Shown: positions 7,190 through 13,763 of the stretch, piece after piece
Position numbering within the stretch: position 1 is the stretch's first letter
Layout: each line of letters starts with the position of its first letter
Assembly (NCBI GenBank): GCA_016794075.1
Contig: JAEUKU010000099.1
Coordinates: forward strand, 1 to 13,763
Source: Rhodospirillaceae bacterium
GTDB taxonomy: Bacteria; Pseudomonadota; Alphaproteobacteria; Dongiales; Dongiaceae
Reading direction: 5' to 3'
DNA: 13,763 bases
The notes under the pieces: model-generated
Databases searched by the model: none
The model's input: only the letters and a program-made list of their open reading frames with translations
What the model was told of the DNA's origin: nothing
Program-made: the position numbers and the translations under genes

Positions 7190-8350
7190 ATGGCTTCCCC
7201 CGATCACATTGCCGCGCGCCAGCGCCGCCGCGCCCTCGCCGCCATCATCGGCACGGCTTTCGGCGTCGGCATCAGCATCGGCGCCGTCGTGCCGCTGCTC
7301 TCCCTCATCCTCGAGCAGCGCGGCCATGACGCGGCGGCGATCGGCGTCAACGCCGCGATGTTCCCGGTCGGCGCCGTCGGGTTCAGCTTCCTGGTGCCGC
7401 GCATCATCGCCCGGCTCGGCCTGTTCGCCGCCATCGTGCTGAGCGTGACGCTCACCGCGGCGGGGATGCTGCTGTTCCCGCTGACGGACGACTTCTATGC
7501 CTGGTGCGCCATCCGCCTGGTGATCGGCTGCGTCGGCGTCATCCATTGGATCGCCAGCGAGACCTGGATCAACCTGCTGGCCCGCGATGCCAGCCGCAGC
7601 CGGGTGATGGCGATCTATGCCACGGTCATGGCCGCCGGCTTCGTCGGCGGGCCGCTGATGCTGTCGCTGACCGGCATCGAAGGCTGGACCCCCTTCGTCT
7701 GCGTCGCGCTCGCGTGCCTGGGCGCGCTGGTCCCGGTGCTGCTGATCCGCTCGGCGCCGCCGGCGCTGGGCGAGAAGCTGCATTTCAGCCTGCCGGCGAT
7801 CATCCGCGCGGTGCCGCTGGTCATGGGGGCCGCGCTGGTCGCCGGCTTCGTCGACGCCAGCCTGTTCGCGCTCATCCCCGTGCATCAGGTGCGTGCCGGT
7901 ATCGACGCGGAGACCGCCGTGCTCAGCCTCAGCGTCTTCATGGCGGGGAATCTGGCGCTGCAATACCCGATCGGCTGGATCGCCGACCACACCAGCCGCA
8001 CCCGCGCCGCCATCGTCACCGCCGGGATCATCGCCGCCGGCGCGGTGGCCTATCCGCTGCTGCTGCCCGGCTTATCGATGCCGTTCTGGGTCATGATGTT
8101 CGTCTGGGGCGGGGTCAGCTGGGGCATGTACACCCTCGGCCTGGCGCTGCTCGGCGAGCGTTTTCCTTCGGCGCAGCTGGCGGCGGCGAACGCCGCCTTC
8201 GTCATGCTCTACGAGATGGGATCGATCAGCGGGCCGGTCCTGTCCGGCGCGGCACTGGACCAGTGGCCGACCTACGGATTGCCGGTCACGGTCGGCATCG
8301 CCGCGGCCGTTTTCATGATCGTCGCCCTGGGCCGGAGGAATCGCGCCTAG
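7190..8350 (+). CDS. Major facilitator superfamily transporter, YcaD-like
   Basis: This is a 386-residue inner-membrane transporter made almost wholly of hydrophobic helices, consistent with the 12-helix MFS fold. Family hints are the SETWIN stretch in the middle of the N-half (YcaD relatives have a similar ESWLN), a motif-A-like GWIADHTSRTRA loop between the central helices of the C-half, and length within the usual 380-420 range. The substrate cannot be deduced. The start is ATG at 7190; a GTG three codons upstream (7181) is also in frame, and neither has a good ribosome site. The gene ends convergently with the DUF4175 gene, the two stop codons lying in one CTAG, so there is no room for a terminator between them. 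Confidence 0.85.
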   Translation: MASPDHIAARQRRRALAAIIGTAFGVGISIGAVVPLLSLILEQRGHDAAAIGVNAAMFPVGAVGFSFLVPRIIARLGLFAAIVLSVTLTAAGMLLFPLTDDFYAWCAIRLVIGCVGVIHWIASETWINLLARDASRSRVMAIYATVMAAGFVGGPLMLSLTGIEGWTPFVCVALACLGALVPVLLIRSAPPALGEKLHFSLPAIIRAVPLVMGAALVAGFVDASLFALIPVHQVRAGIDAETAVLSLSVFMAGNLALQYPIGWIADHTSRTRAAIVTAGIIAAGAVAYPLLLPGLSMPFWVMMFVWGGVSWGMYTLGLALLGERFPSAQLAAANAAFVMLYEMGSISGPVLSGAALDQWPTYGLPVTVGIAAAVFMIVALGRRNRA

Positions 8351-10845
8351 AACTGGCGCAGCAGGCGGTCGAGATAGTCGCGCTCGAGCTTCGGCCGGCC
8401 GGTCTCGTTGCGGCGCTGGCGCAGTTCCTCGAAGATCTGCCGACTGCGCTCCAGCTCGCTCCCCGGCGGCACCACATCGGTGCCTTCGCGCGCGAAGGCG
8501 TCGCCGCCCGGCCCCTCTTCGTTGTCATAGGAGCGGCCGAAGGGGTCCATCGGGTCGCGCTGGCCCGGCCCGCGGAATCCGGACATCTGCTGCATCGCCT
8601 GGTTCATCTGCTGCAGGCCCTGCTGCATCTGCTCGAGCGCGTCGTTCTGGGACTGTGCCGCGGAATCGAGATCCTGTCCGCGCAGGGAATCGACCGCGCC
8701 GCGCATCGATTGCTCCGCCTGGCCGATGCCCTGCGGGATGCTGCCCGTCATGTTGGAGAAGCGCCGCATGAGGTCGCCCAGCTGCTGGCGCAGCTGGTCC
8801 TGCGCCGCGGCGCCCTGGCCGTAGGGGCCGCCGGGACCGGCGCCGCCACCTTCGCCCTGGCCTTCGCCCGGTTGCTCGCCCGGCTGCTGGCCGCGCTGGG
8901 CGCGGAAGGTGTCCTGCAGCAATTGCTGCTGCTGCTGCATCATGCGGCCGAGCTCGTTCAGCATCTGCTGCGCCTCGCCGTTGCCTTGGCCCGGCATCGG
9001 CATGCCCATCTGCAGGTTCTCCAGCATGTTCTGCAGCTGCTGCAGCATCTGCTGCGCGGAATCGCGCGAGCCGCTCTGCGCCATGCGTCGCGCCTGGTTC
9101 AGCATCTCATTCAGATCCTGTTGCGAGAGCGTCAGCGCATCCGGGTTCATCCGGCCCATCGGCATGCCGCGCTCCATCGCCTGCTGCATCTGCTCCTGCA
9201 TCTGGCGCAGGTATTCGTTCATCGCCTGCTGCAGCTCGTTCATCAGGCGCTCGATCTCCTCGTCGGAGGCGCCGCGCGCCAGCGCCTCTTCCAGCTCCCG
9301 CTGCAGGCGGCGCAATTCGCGCATCGCCATGCTGACGCCGCCATCCTCGAGCGCCAGCGCGGTGTCCCACATCAATTGCTGGATCTCCGCCAGCTCTTCC
9401 TTGGCGAGGGGGTTGCCGTCGCGCGGGTTGAGGCGGTTGGCGGCGAAGTCCAGCGCCATGTGGGTGACAATGTCGCCGTCGAAGGCCTCCGGCTGCCGCT
9501 GCAGCTGGCGCAGCTGACGGGCCACCGGGCGGGCGTTGCCGGCATTCTCCGCCAGCTTCTTGCGCTGCTCGATGATGGCACGCGCCACCGGATGGTAGAA
9601 CTTGCGCTCCGGCAGGGTCATGGCGACCGGCGCCGAGGCGCCGATCTGGCCCAGCGCGTCGCGGGCGATGGCGCGCAGCTCCACGGCCAGGCCGGCCCAG
9701 GGATGCGCAGTCAGGTCCTGGAACGACGCGCCCTTGACCTGGCGCGGATCGGCGCCTTGCATGGTGAGCTGCAGTTCCAGGCTTTCCTGGCCCTGGGTGA
9801 TGACGAGGCGCATGTCGGAGACGCCGAAATCGTCGCTGCCGCCATAGTTCAGCCGCAGCGCGGCGCGCTCGGTGACCTGCGGCTCTTCCAGCGTGGCGCT
9901 GGGGGCCAGGTCGGGTTTCAGCGCGATCGGCCAGGAGATGTCGAGTCCGCCGCCGGCGATGCCGATGCGCTCGCCCTTGGTCAGGGTCACCTCGGCGCGC
10001 TGGGTTTCGGCGTCGAGCGCCTGCATCGGCTGGGTGGTCCCATTGGCACTGAGTTCGGCTGCGCTGCCAAGTCCCTGGATCTGGGTCAGCAGCTTGCTGC
10101 CGACGGGAATCTCGATCGGGGCGAGCTCGGCCTTCCCGGTGCCGGCCGTGGTGTCCGATTTCAACGCGATGGGGGCAAGCCGGGTGTAGTCCGGCGGCGT
10201 GATCCAGGCTTCGACGACGATCGTCGACAGGTCGCCGCTGATCCGCGCCTGCGGCACCGCGGCGGCGACCAGGCGATCGCCCGATTGCTCCCAGGCGAGA
10301 CCGATGCCGAGCGCGAGCAGCACCAGGACCAGGCCGCGCAACGCCATCGGGTCGCGCCGCGCCAAGTCGCTGCGCGGCGGGGCGAGGTGCAGCTGGCTCA
10401 ACCCCGCCAGCAGGCGCTTGCGGTGCTGCGCCCACAGGACCGCCGCCCAGGGGTCGACCAGGTTGCTGGCCTGGCGGTCCTCCAGGTGGGTGAGCGGTCG
10501 GTGGCTGAGCCCGCTATCGGCCTCCAGCCGGTGCAGCGCCTCGTCGTGGCTGGGCCAGCGCCAGCGGCGCAGGCCGAGCCACAAGGCGGCGGCGAAGCCG
10601 GCGGCGAACAATCCAAGCAGCGCCCAATGCAGCCACAGGGGCAGCAGGGAAAAGACGTCGTAGAGGGCGAGGGCGGCAAAGACGGCGAAGACAGCCGCCG
10701 CCGGGGCCAGCGCCAGCAACGCCCGCTCCAGAACCAACAGCCACCGGGCCAATCCGGCCCAGGCGCGGATGCGGAACGGCAGCGCCGCTGCGCGGGCGCG
10801 GGCGGCTTCGGCTTGCAGCTGCGCGTTCGGTCGGTCCATGCTCAC
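8347..10845 (-). CDS. DUF4175 (TIGR02302) family membrane protein with Gln/Met-rich coiled region
   Basis: This is a large protein of unknown function (832 residues) found next to lysA in alphaproteobacteria. Two membrane helices lie at about 33-62 and 68-92 and a third at about 170-186. After these comes a long soluble part, likely periplasmic: a beta-rich region with Pro-rich turns (PDYTRL, about 200-430) and then a helical Gln/Met/Glu-rich stretch (about 535-710). The helical part includes Q637-Q641 and a Gly/Pro/Glu-rich linker at about 650-675. The C-terminus is charged and ends DYLDRLLRQF. The ORF starts at GTG 10845 with AGAAAG five bases upstream; ATG 10839, two codons in, is equally possible. 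It follows lysA by 74 bp on the same strand. The role is unknown; an envelope scaffold function is only a guess from the architecture. Confidence 0.85.
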   Translation of the reverse strand: MSMDRPNAQLQAEAARARAAALPFRIRAWAGLARWLLVLERALLALAPAAAVFAVFAALALYDVFSLLPLWLHWALLGLFAAGFAAALWLGLRRWRWPSHDEALHRLEADSGLSHRPLTHLEDRQASNLVDPWAAVLWAQHRKRLLAGLSQLHLAPPRSDLARRDPMALRGLVLVLLALGIGLAWEQSGDRLVAAAVPQARISGDLSTIVVEAWITPPDYTRLAPIALKSDTTAGTGKAELAPIEIPVGSKLLTQIQGLGSAAELSANGTTQPMQALDAETQRAEVTLTKGERIGIAGGGLDISWPIALKPDLAPSATLEEPQVTERAALRLNYGGSDDFGVSDMRLVITQGQESLELQLTMQGADPRQVKGASFQDLTAHPWAGLAVELRAIARDALGQIGASAPVAMTLPERKFYHPVARAIIEQRKKLAENAGNARPVARQLRQLQRQPEAFDGDIVTHMALDFAANRLNPRDGNPLAKEELAEIQQLMWDTALALEDGGVSMAMRELRRLQRELEEALARGASDEEIERLMNELQQAMNEYLRQMQEQMQQAMERGMPMGRMNPDALTLSQQDLNEMLNQARRMAQSGSRDSAQQMLQQLQNMLENLQMGMPMPGQGNGEAQQMLNELGRMMQQQQQLLQDTFRAQRGQQPGEQPGEGQGEGGGAGPGGPYGQGAAAQDQLRQQLGDLMRRFSNMTGSIPQGIGQAEQSMRGAVDSLRGQDLDSAAQSQNDALEQMQQGLQQMNQAMQQMSGFRGPGQRDPMDPFGRSYDNEEGPGGDAFAREGTDVVPPGSELERSRQIFEELRQRRNETGRPKLERDYLDRLLRQF

Positions 10846-10919
10846 ACCGGCTTTCTCGACGGGTGGCCACAGCCTATCAATACAGGCCTAACAACTAATG
10901 TAGCGAACTGGGTGTCCGA

Positions 10920-12182
10920 TTACGAGAGCCAGTCCGGCACCCTGTCTAGCCCGATAATGTGGTCATAATTGGGCCGCGGGCGGACCACGTCGAACCGGTC
11001 TCCCCGGACCAGCACCTCGGCCGCGGGCAGGCGGGTGTTGTAGGTCGAGGACATGACCGCGCCATAGGCCCCGGCGGTCATGAAGGCCAGCAGGTCGCCG
11101 GGGGCGAGGGGCGGCAGCGGCCGCTGCTCGGCGAAGCGGTCGCCGGTCTCGCAGATCGGCCCGACCACGTCGGCCGGCTCGACCGGTGCATTTTTCGCGG
11201 GTTCCTTCACCGTGAGGATCGCGTGATAGGCGTCGTAGAGCGTCGGGCGGATGAGGTCGTTCATCGCCGCATCGACGATCACGAATGTGCGACTGACGCC
11301 CTCCTTCACGCTGACGACCTCGGAGACCAGGATGCCGGCATTGCCGACGATGGAGCGGCCCGGCTCGATCTCGATCCGGGTAGCCAGCGGCTGGATCACC
11401 TCGCGCACCAGCCGCGCGTAGTCTTCGAGCGGGATCGGCGTCTCGTCGCGATAGGCGATGCCGACACCGCCGCCGAGGTCGATGCGCTCCACCTTCATCC
11501 CGCCCTTGCGCAAGGTGCTCGTGAGCTCGGCGATCTTGGCGAAGGCGGCGCGATAGGGCGCGATGTCGGTCAGCTGCGAGCCGATATGGACGGCGAGGCC
11601 GAGGATCTCGATGCCCGGCATGCGCGACGCGGCGGAATAGACCTGCGCCGCCTGGTCGATGTCGATGCCGAACTTGTTCTCGGATTTGCCGGTGGAGATC
11701 TTCGCGTGGGTCTTGGCGTCGACGTCGGGATTGATGCGCAGCGTCACCGGCGCCTTCCGGCCCAGCGCGCTGGCGACTTCGTTCAGCGCCTCGAGCTCGC
11801 CGGCGGATTCGACGTTGAACTGGTAGATGCCGGCCTCCAGCGCCGCCCGCATCTCGGCCCGCGTCTTGCCGACCCCGGCGAAGACGATCCTGCCGGCTGG
11901 AACGCCCGCCTTCAGCGCGCGGTGCATCTCGCCCACCGAAACCACGTCCGCCCCGGCTCCGGCCTTGGCCAGGGTGCGGATCACCGCCTGGTTGGAATTG
12001 GCCTTCAGCGAGTAGAAAACATCGACCCCGAGCGCGCCGAGGGCCTTGGCATAGGCCTGGTAGTTGTCGATCAGCGTCGCGCTCGAATAGCAGTAGAACG
12101 GCGTACCGATTTCGGCGGCGATTCGCCGGACCGGAACTGCCTCGACGTGCAGCTCGCCGTCGACATAGCGGAAATGGCTCAT
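10920..12182 (-). CDS. lysA: Diaminopimelate decarboxylase
   Basis: This PLP enzyme decarboxylates meso-diaminopimelate to L-lysine, the last step of lysine synthesis, in the cytosol. The 420-residue protein is full length for the family. Landmarks are the PLP lysine Lys60 in FYSLKANSN, HIGSQ (199-203), the phosphate-binding Gly-rich loop GGG (237-239) in IDLGGGVGI, EPGRSIV (273-279), and CETGD (344-348) with the substrate-site cysteine. GAYGAVMSS follows, containing Tyr373. The start is ATG at 12182, giving the normal MSHFRY N-terminus; the frame stays open upstream into the lipoprotein and argH region, but that part is not family-like. The ribosome site is weak. The gene lies 25 bp after the small lipoprotein gene, in a probable argH-lptM-lysA-DUF4175 transcript. 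Confidence 0.96.
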   Translation of the reverse strand: MSHFRYVDGELHVEAVPVRRIAAEIGTPFYCYSSATLIDNYQAYAKALGALGVDVFYSLKANSNQAVIRTLAKAGAGADVVSVGEMHRALKAGVPAGRIVFAGVGKTRAEMRAALEAGIYQFNVESAGELEALNEVASALGRKAPVTLRINPDVDAKTHAKISTGKSENKFGIDIDQAAQVYSAASRMPGIEILGLAVHIGSQLTDIAPYRAAFAKIAELTSTLRKGGMKVERIDLGGGVGIAYRDETPIPLEDYARLVREVIQPLATRIEIEPGRSIVGNAGILVSEVVSVKEGVSRTFVIVDAAMNDLIRPTLYDAYHAILTVKEPAKNAPVEPADVVGPICETGDRFAEQRPLPPLAPGDLLAFMTAGAYGAVMSSTYNTRLPAAEVLVRGDRFDVVRPRPNYDHIIGLDRVPDWLS

Positions 12183-12207
12183 GCGGTGGGTGACTCTCGG
12201 CGGCGCG

Positions 12208-12384
12208 CTAGTTGAAGATGCCCTGCTGCGGGTCGGTGGATTTGGGATATTGCTCCGGGAACTGGTCGGTCTGGCCGGGCGGCAGCTGGGGCGGACCCTT
12301 CTTGCCGCAGGCGGCCGGCGCGAGCGCCAACGCCCCGCACAGCGCCAGGATCGCCCAGCGGCCATATGTCCTCGACTTCATCAT
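12208..12384 (-). CDS. lptM: Small LptM (YifL)-like lipoprotein
   Basis: This is a 58-residue precursor with a basic N-terminus, a hydrophobic signal stretch (about 10-24) and a lipid-attachment cysteine at 26. It continues CGKKGPPQLPP and ends with a polar Gln/Pro-rich tail. The C-G-x-K-G-P start of the mature protein is the hallmark of LptM (formerly YifL), which in E. coli assists assembly of the LptDE translocon for LPS export. The lipobox reads LAPAAC, with Pro at -3, which is atypical. The ATG at 12384 overlaps the argH stop as ATGA, indicating translational coupling; an adjacent ATG at 12381 is an alternative. E. coli yifL also sits near lysine-pathway genes, which supports the call. 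Identity rests on the short motif and position only. Confidence 0.75.
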   Translation of the reverse strand: MMKSRTYGRWAILALCGALALAPAACGKKGPPQLPPGQTDQFPEQYPKSTDPQQGIFN

Positions 12385-13763
12385 GCGAAACGCTCCCGCG
12401 CTGCCCTGGCCGCCTGGCGCACATTCTCCGGCGCGGTGCCGCCGAAGGACGTCCGGCTCGCCACCGATTGATCGACGCCGAGGACGGAGAATACCGCATC
12501 GGTGATCCGCTTCTCCACCCCCTGCATGTCCTTGAGCGAAAGGTCCTGCAGCCGGCAGTCCCGGCTCTCGGCCAGGCGCACCAGCTCGCCGGTCACGTGA
12601 TGGGCGCTGCGGAAGGGCAGGCCGAGCGCGCGCACCAGCCAGTCGGCCAGATCGGTCGCGGTCAGGAACCCGCCGTCTGTTGCCTGGCGCATACGCGCCC
12701 CGTTCACCGTCATGTCGCGCACCATGCCCGCCGTGGCGGCGACGCACAGCGCCATGGCGTCGCTGGCGGCGAAGGTCGGCGCCTTGTCGTCCTGCAGATC
12801 CTTGCCGTAGCTCAACGGCAGGCCTTTGACGATGATCAGCAGCTGCGTCAGCGCGCCGACGATCTGCCCGACCTTGCCGCGCACCAGCTCGGCCGCGTCC
12901 GGGTTGCGCTTCTGCGGCATGATCGAGGAACCGGTGGTATAGGCGTCGCTCAAGGCGACGAAGCGGAACCCATCGCTCATCCAGATCACGACCTCCTCGG
13001 CGAAGCGCGACAGGTGCACGCCGAGGATGGAGAGCGCGGCCAGATATTCCAGCGCGAAGTCGCGGCTCGACACGCTGTCCATGGAATTGGCCGTCGGCCG
13101 GTCGAAGCCGAGCGCCGCCGCGGTCGCGTGGCGGTCGATCGGGAAAGAGGTGCCGGCAAGGGCCGCCGCGCCGAGCGGGCATTCGTTCAGCCGCTTGCGG
13201 CAGTCCGCCAGCCGCCCGAGATCGCGGCCCAGCATCTCGACATAGGCGAGCAGATGATGGCCGAAGGTGACCGGCTGCGCCGGCTGCAGATGGGTGTAGC
13301 CAGGCATCACGGTGCCGGCATGCTCCTCCGCGCGGTCGATCAGCGCGTGGATCAGGTCCTTCAGCTCGAGCGAGAGCTGGTCGACGGCGCGGCGCACCCA
13401 GAGGCGGAAGTCGGTCGCCACCTGGTCGTTGCGCGAGCGCGCCGTGTGCAGCCGGCCGGCGGCGTCGCCGATCAGGTCCTTCAGCCGCGATTCCACGTTC
13501 ATGTGGATGTCTTCCAGCGCCACCTGGAACTCGAAGCGGCCTTCGTCGATTTCCGTGCGGATGCGCTTCAGGCCGTCGGCGATGGCGGCACCGTCGGCCG
13601 CGGTCAGGATGCCCTGCCGAACCAGCATGGCGGCATGGGCCAGCGAGCCTTCGATGTCCTCCTTGTAGAGGCGCTTGTCGACGTCGATGGAGGCGTTAAT
13701 CTGCTGCATGATCTCGGCCGGGCCGCCGCCGAAACGGCCGCCCCACATCCGGCTGGCGCCGGA
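12381..13763 (-). CDS. argH: Argininosuccinate lyase, 5' end cut by window edge
   Basis: This cytosolic enzyme splits argininosuccinate into arginine and fumarate, the final step of arginine synthesis. Counting from the in-frame ATG at 13748, 455 residues are present with HTARSRND (101-108), GYTHLQPAQP (150-159, His153 the likely general acid) and the fumarase/lyase signature GSSIMPQKRNP (273-283) carrying the catalytic serine. The frame stays open for the five codons upstream of that ATG to the window edge. Family members usually have a short extension before MWGGRF, so the true start probably lies outside the window. The stop (12381-12383) overlaps the lipoprotein start as ATGA. It heads the visible part of the argH-lptM-lysA-DUF4175 cluster. 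Confidence 0.95.
   Translation of the reverse strand, partial: SGASRMWGGRFGGGPAEIMQQINASIDVDKRLYKEDIEGSLAHAAMLVRQGILTAADGAAIADGLKRIRTEIDEGRFEFQVALEDIHMNVESRLKDLIGDAAGRLHTARSRNDQVATDFRLWVRRAVDQLSLELKDLIHALIDRAEEHAGTVMPGYTHLQPAQPVTFGHHLLAYVEMLGRDLGRLADCRKRLNECPLGAAALAGTSFPIDRHATAAALGFDRPTANSMDSVSSRDFALEYLAALSILGVHLSRFAEEVVIWMSDGFRFVALSDAYTTGSSIMPQKRNPDAAELVRGKVGQIVGALTQLLIIVKGLPLSYGKDLQDDKAPTFAASDAMALCVAATAGMVRDMTVNGARMRQATDGGFLTATDLADWLVRALGLPFRSAHHVTGELVRLAESRDCRLQDLSLKDMQGVEKRITDAVFSVLGVDQSVASRTSFGGTAPENVRQAARAARERFA

Noticed and set aside
6695..7990. A 431-codon minus-strand open frame opposite cpdR and the MFS gene
   Set aside because: It is antisense to two well-supported genes and its translation is an Asp/His/Arg/Gln-rich shadow with no motif.
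10846..10919. A promoter or terminator in the lysA to DUF4175 gap
   Set aside because: Only a four-base stem and poor -35/-10 matches are present; co-transcription from upstream is simpler.
7504..10968. An 1154-codon plus-strand open frame across the MFS gene, the DUF4175 gene and the end of lysA
   Set aside because: It is out of frame with the MFS gene and antisense to the others. The composition is low-complexity His/Leu/Arg/Gln, mirroring the CAG/CTG-rich Gln region on the other strand; the minus-strand gene has family features and this frame has none.
12208..13182. A 324-codon minus-strand frame extending the small lipoprotein upstream
   Set aside because: Only the last 58 codons look like a protein family member; the rest is an alternative frame of argH.

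Overview
The window is a high-GC, densely packed stretch of bacterial chromosome. It most resembles an alphaproteobacterium, probably of the Rhodospirillales group. The evidence is the CpdR-type response regulator with its alphaproteobacterial signature, the order argH - LptM-like lipoprotein - lysA - DUF4175 (TIGR02302), an MJ0042 zinc-finger/DUF3426 protein divergent from ftsEX, and a B12-dependent ribonucleotide reductase. The taxonomic placement is inferred from gene content, not from a search.

Layout from left to right. Positions 1-1968 (minus) hold most of a class II ribonucleotide reductase gene, nrdJ, whose 3' end is cut by the left edge. Positions 2168-5291 (minus) read as one cluster transcribed leftward: ftsE, ftsX, a YdcF/DUF218 membrane protein and a PlsC-type acyltransferase, all cell-envelope or division functions. 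A 192-bp divergent control region (5292-5483) separates ftsE from a plus-strand MJ0042 zinc-ribbon membrane protein. It is followed by cpdR (plus) and an MFS transporter (plus). The transporter ends tail-to-tail with the next cluster, and the two stop codons share a single CTAG. Positions 8347-13763 (minus) are a second leftward cluster: argH (5' end cut by the right edge), a small LptM-like lipoprotein overlapping it by ATGA, lysA, and a large DUF4175 membrane protein.

The genes cover housekeeping tasks: dNTP synthesis (nrdJ), phosphatidic acid synthesis (plsC), division and wall remodelling (ftsEX), cell-cycle proteolysis control (cpdR, possibly the zinc-finger protein), the last steps of arginine and lysine synthesis (argH, lysA), and outer-membrane LPS transport (LptM-like). 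I see no mobile element, CRISPR array, tRNA, rRNA, toxin-antitoxin or defence module, and no sign of horizontal transfer. I find no convincing undescribed system. The least understood items are the Gln/Met-rich DUF4175 protein, the MJ0042 protein paired with ftsEX, and a three-copy octamer in their shared promoter region. Very long reading frames on the opposite strand of nrdJ and of the DUF4175 gene are judged to be high-GC shadows.
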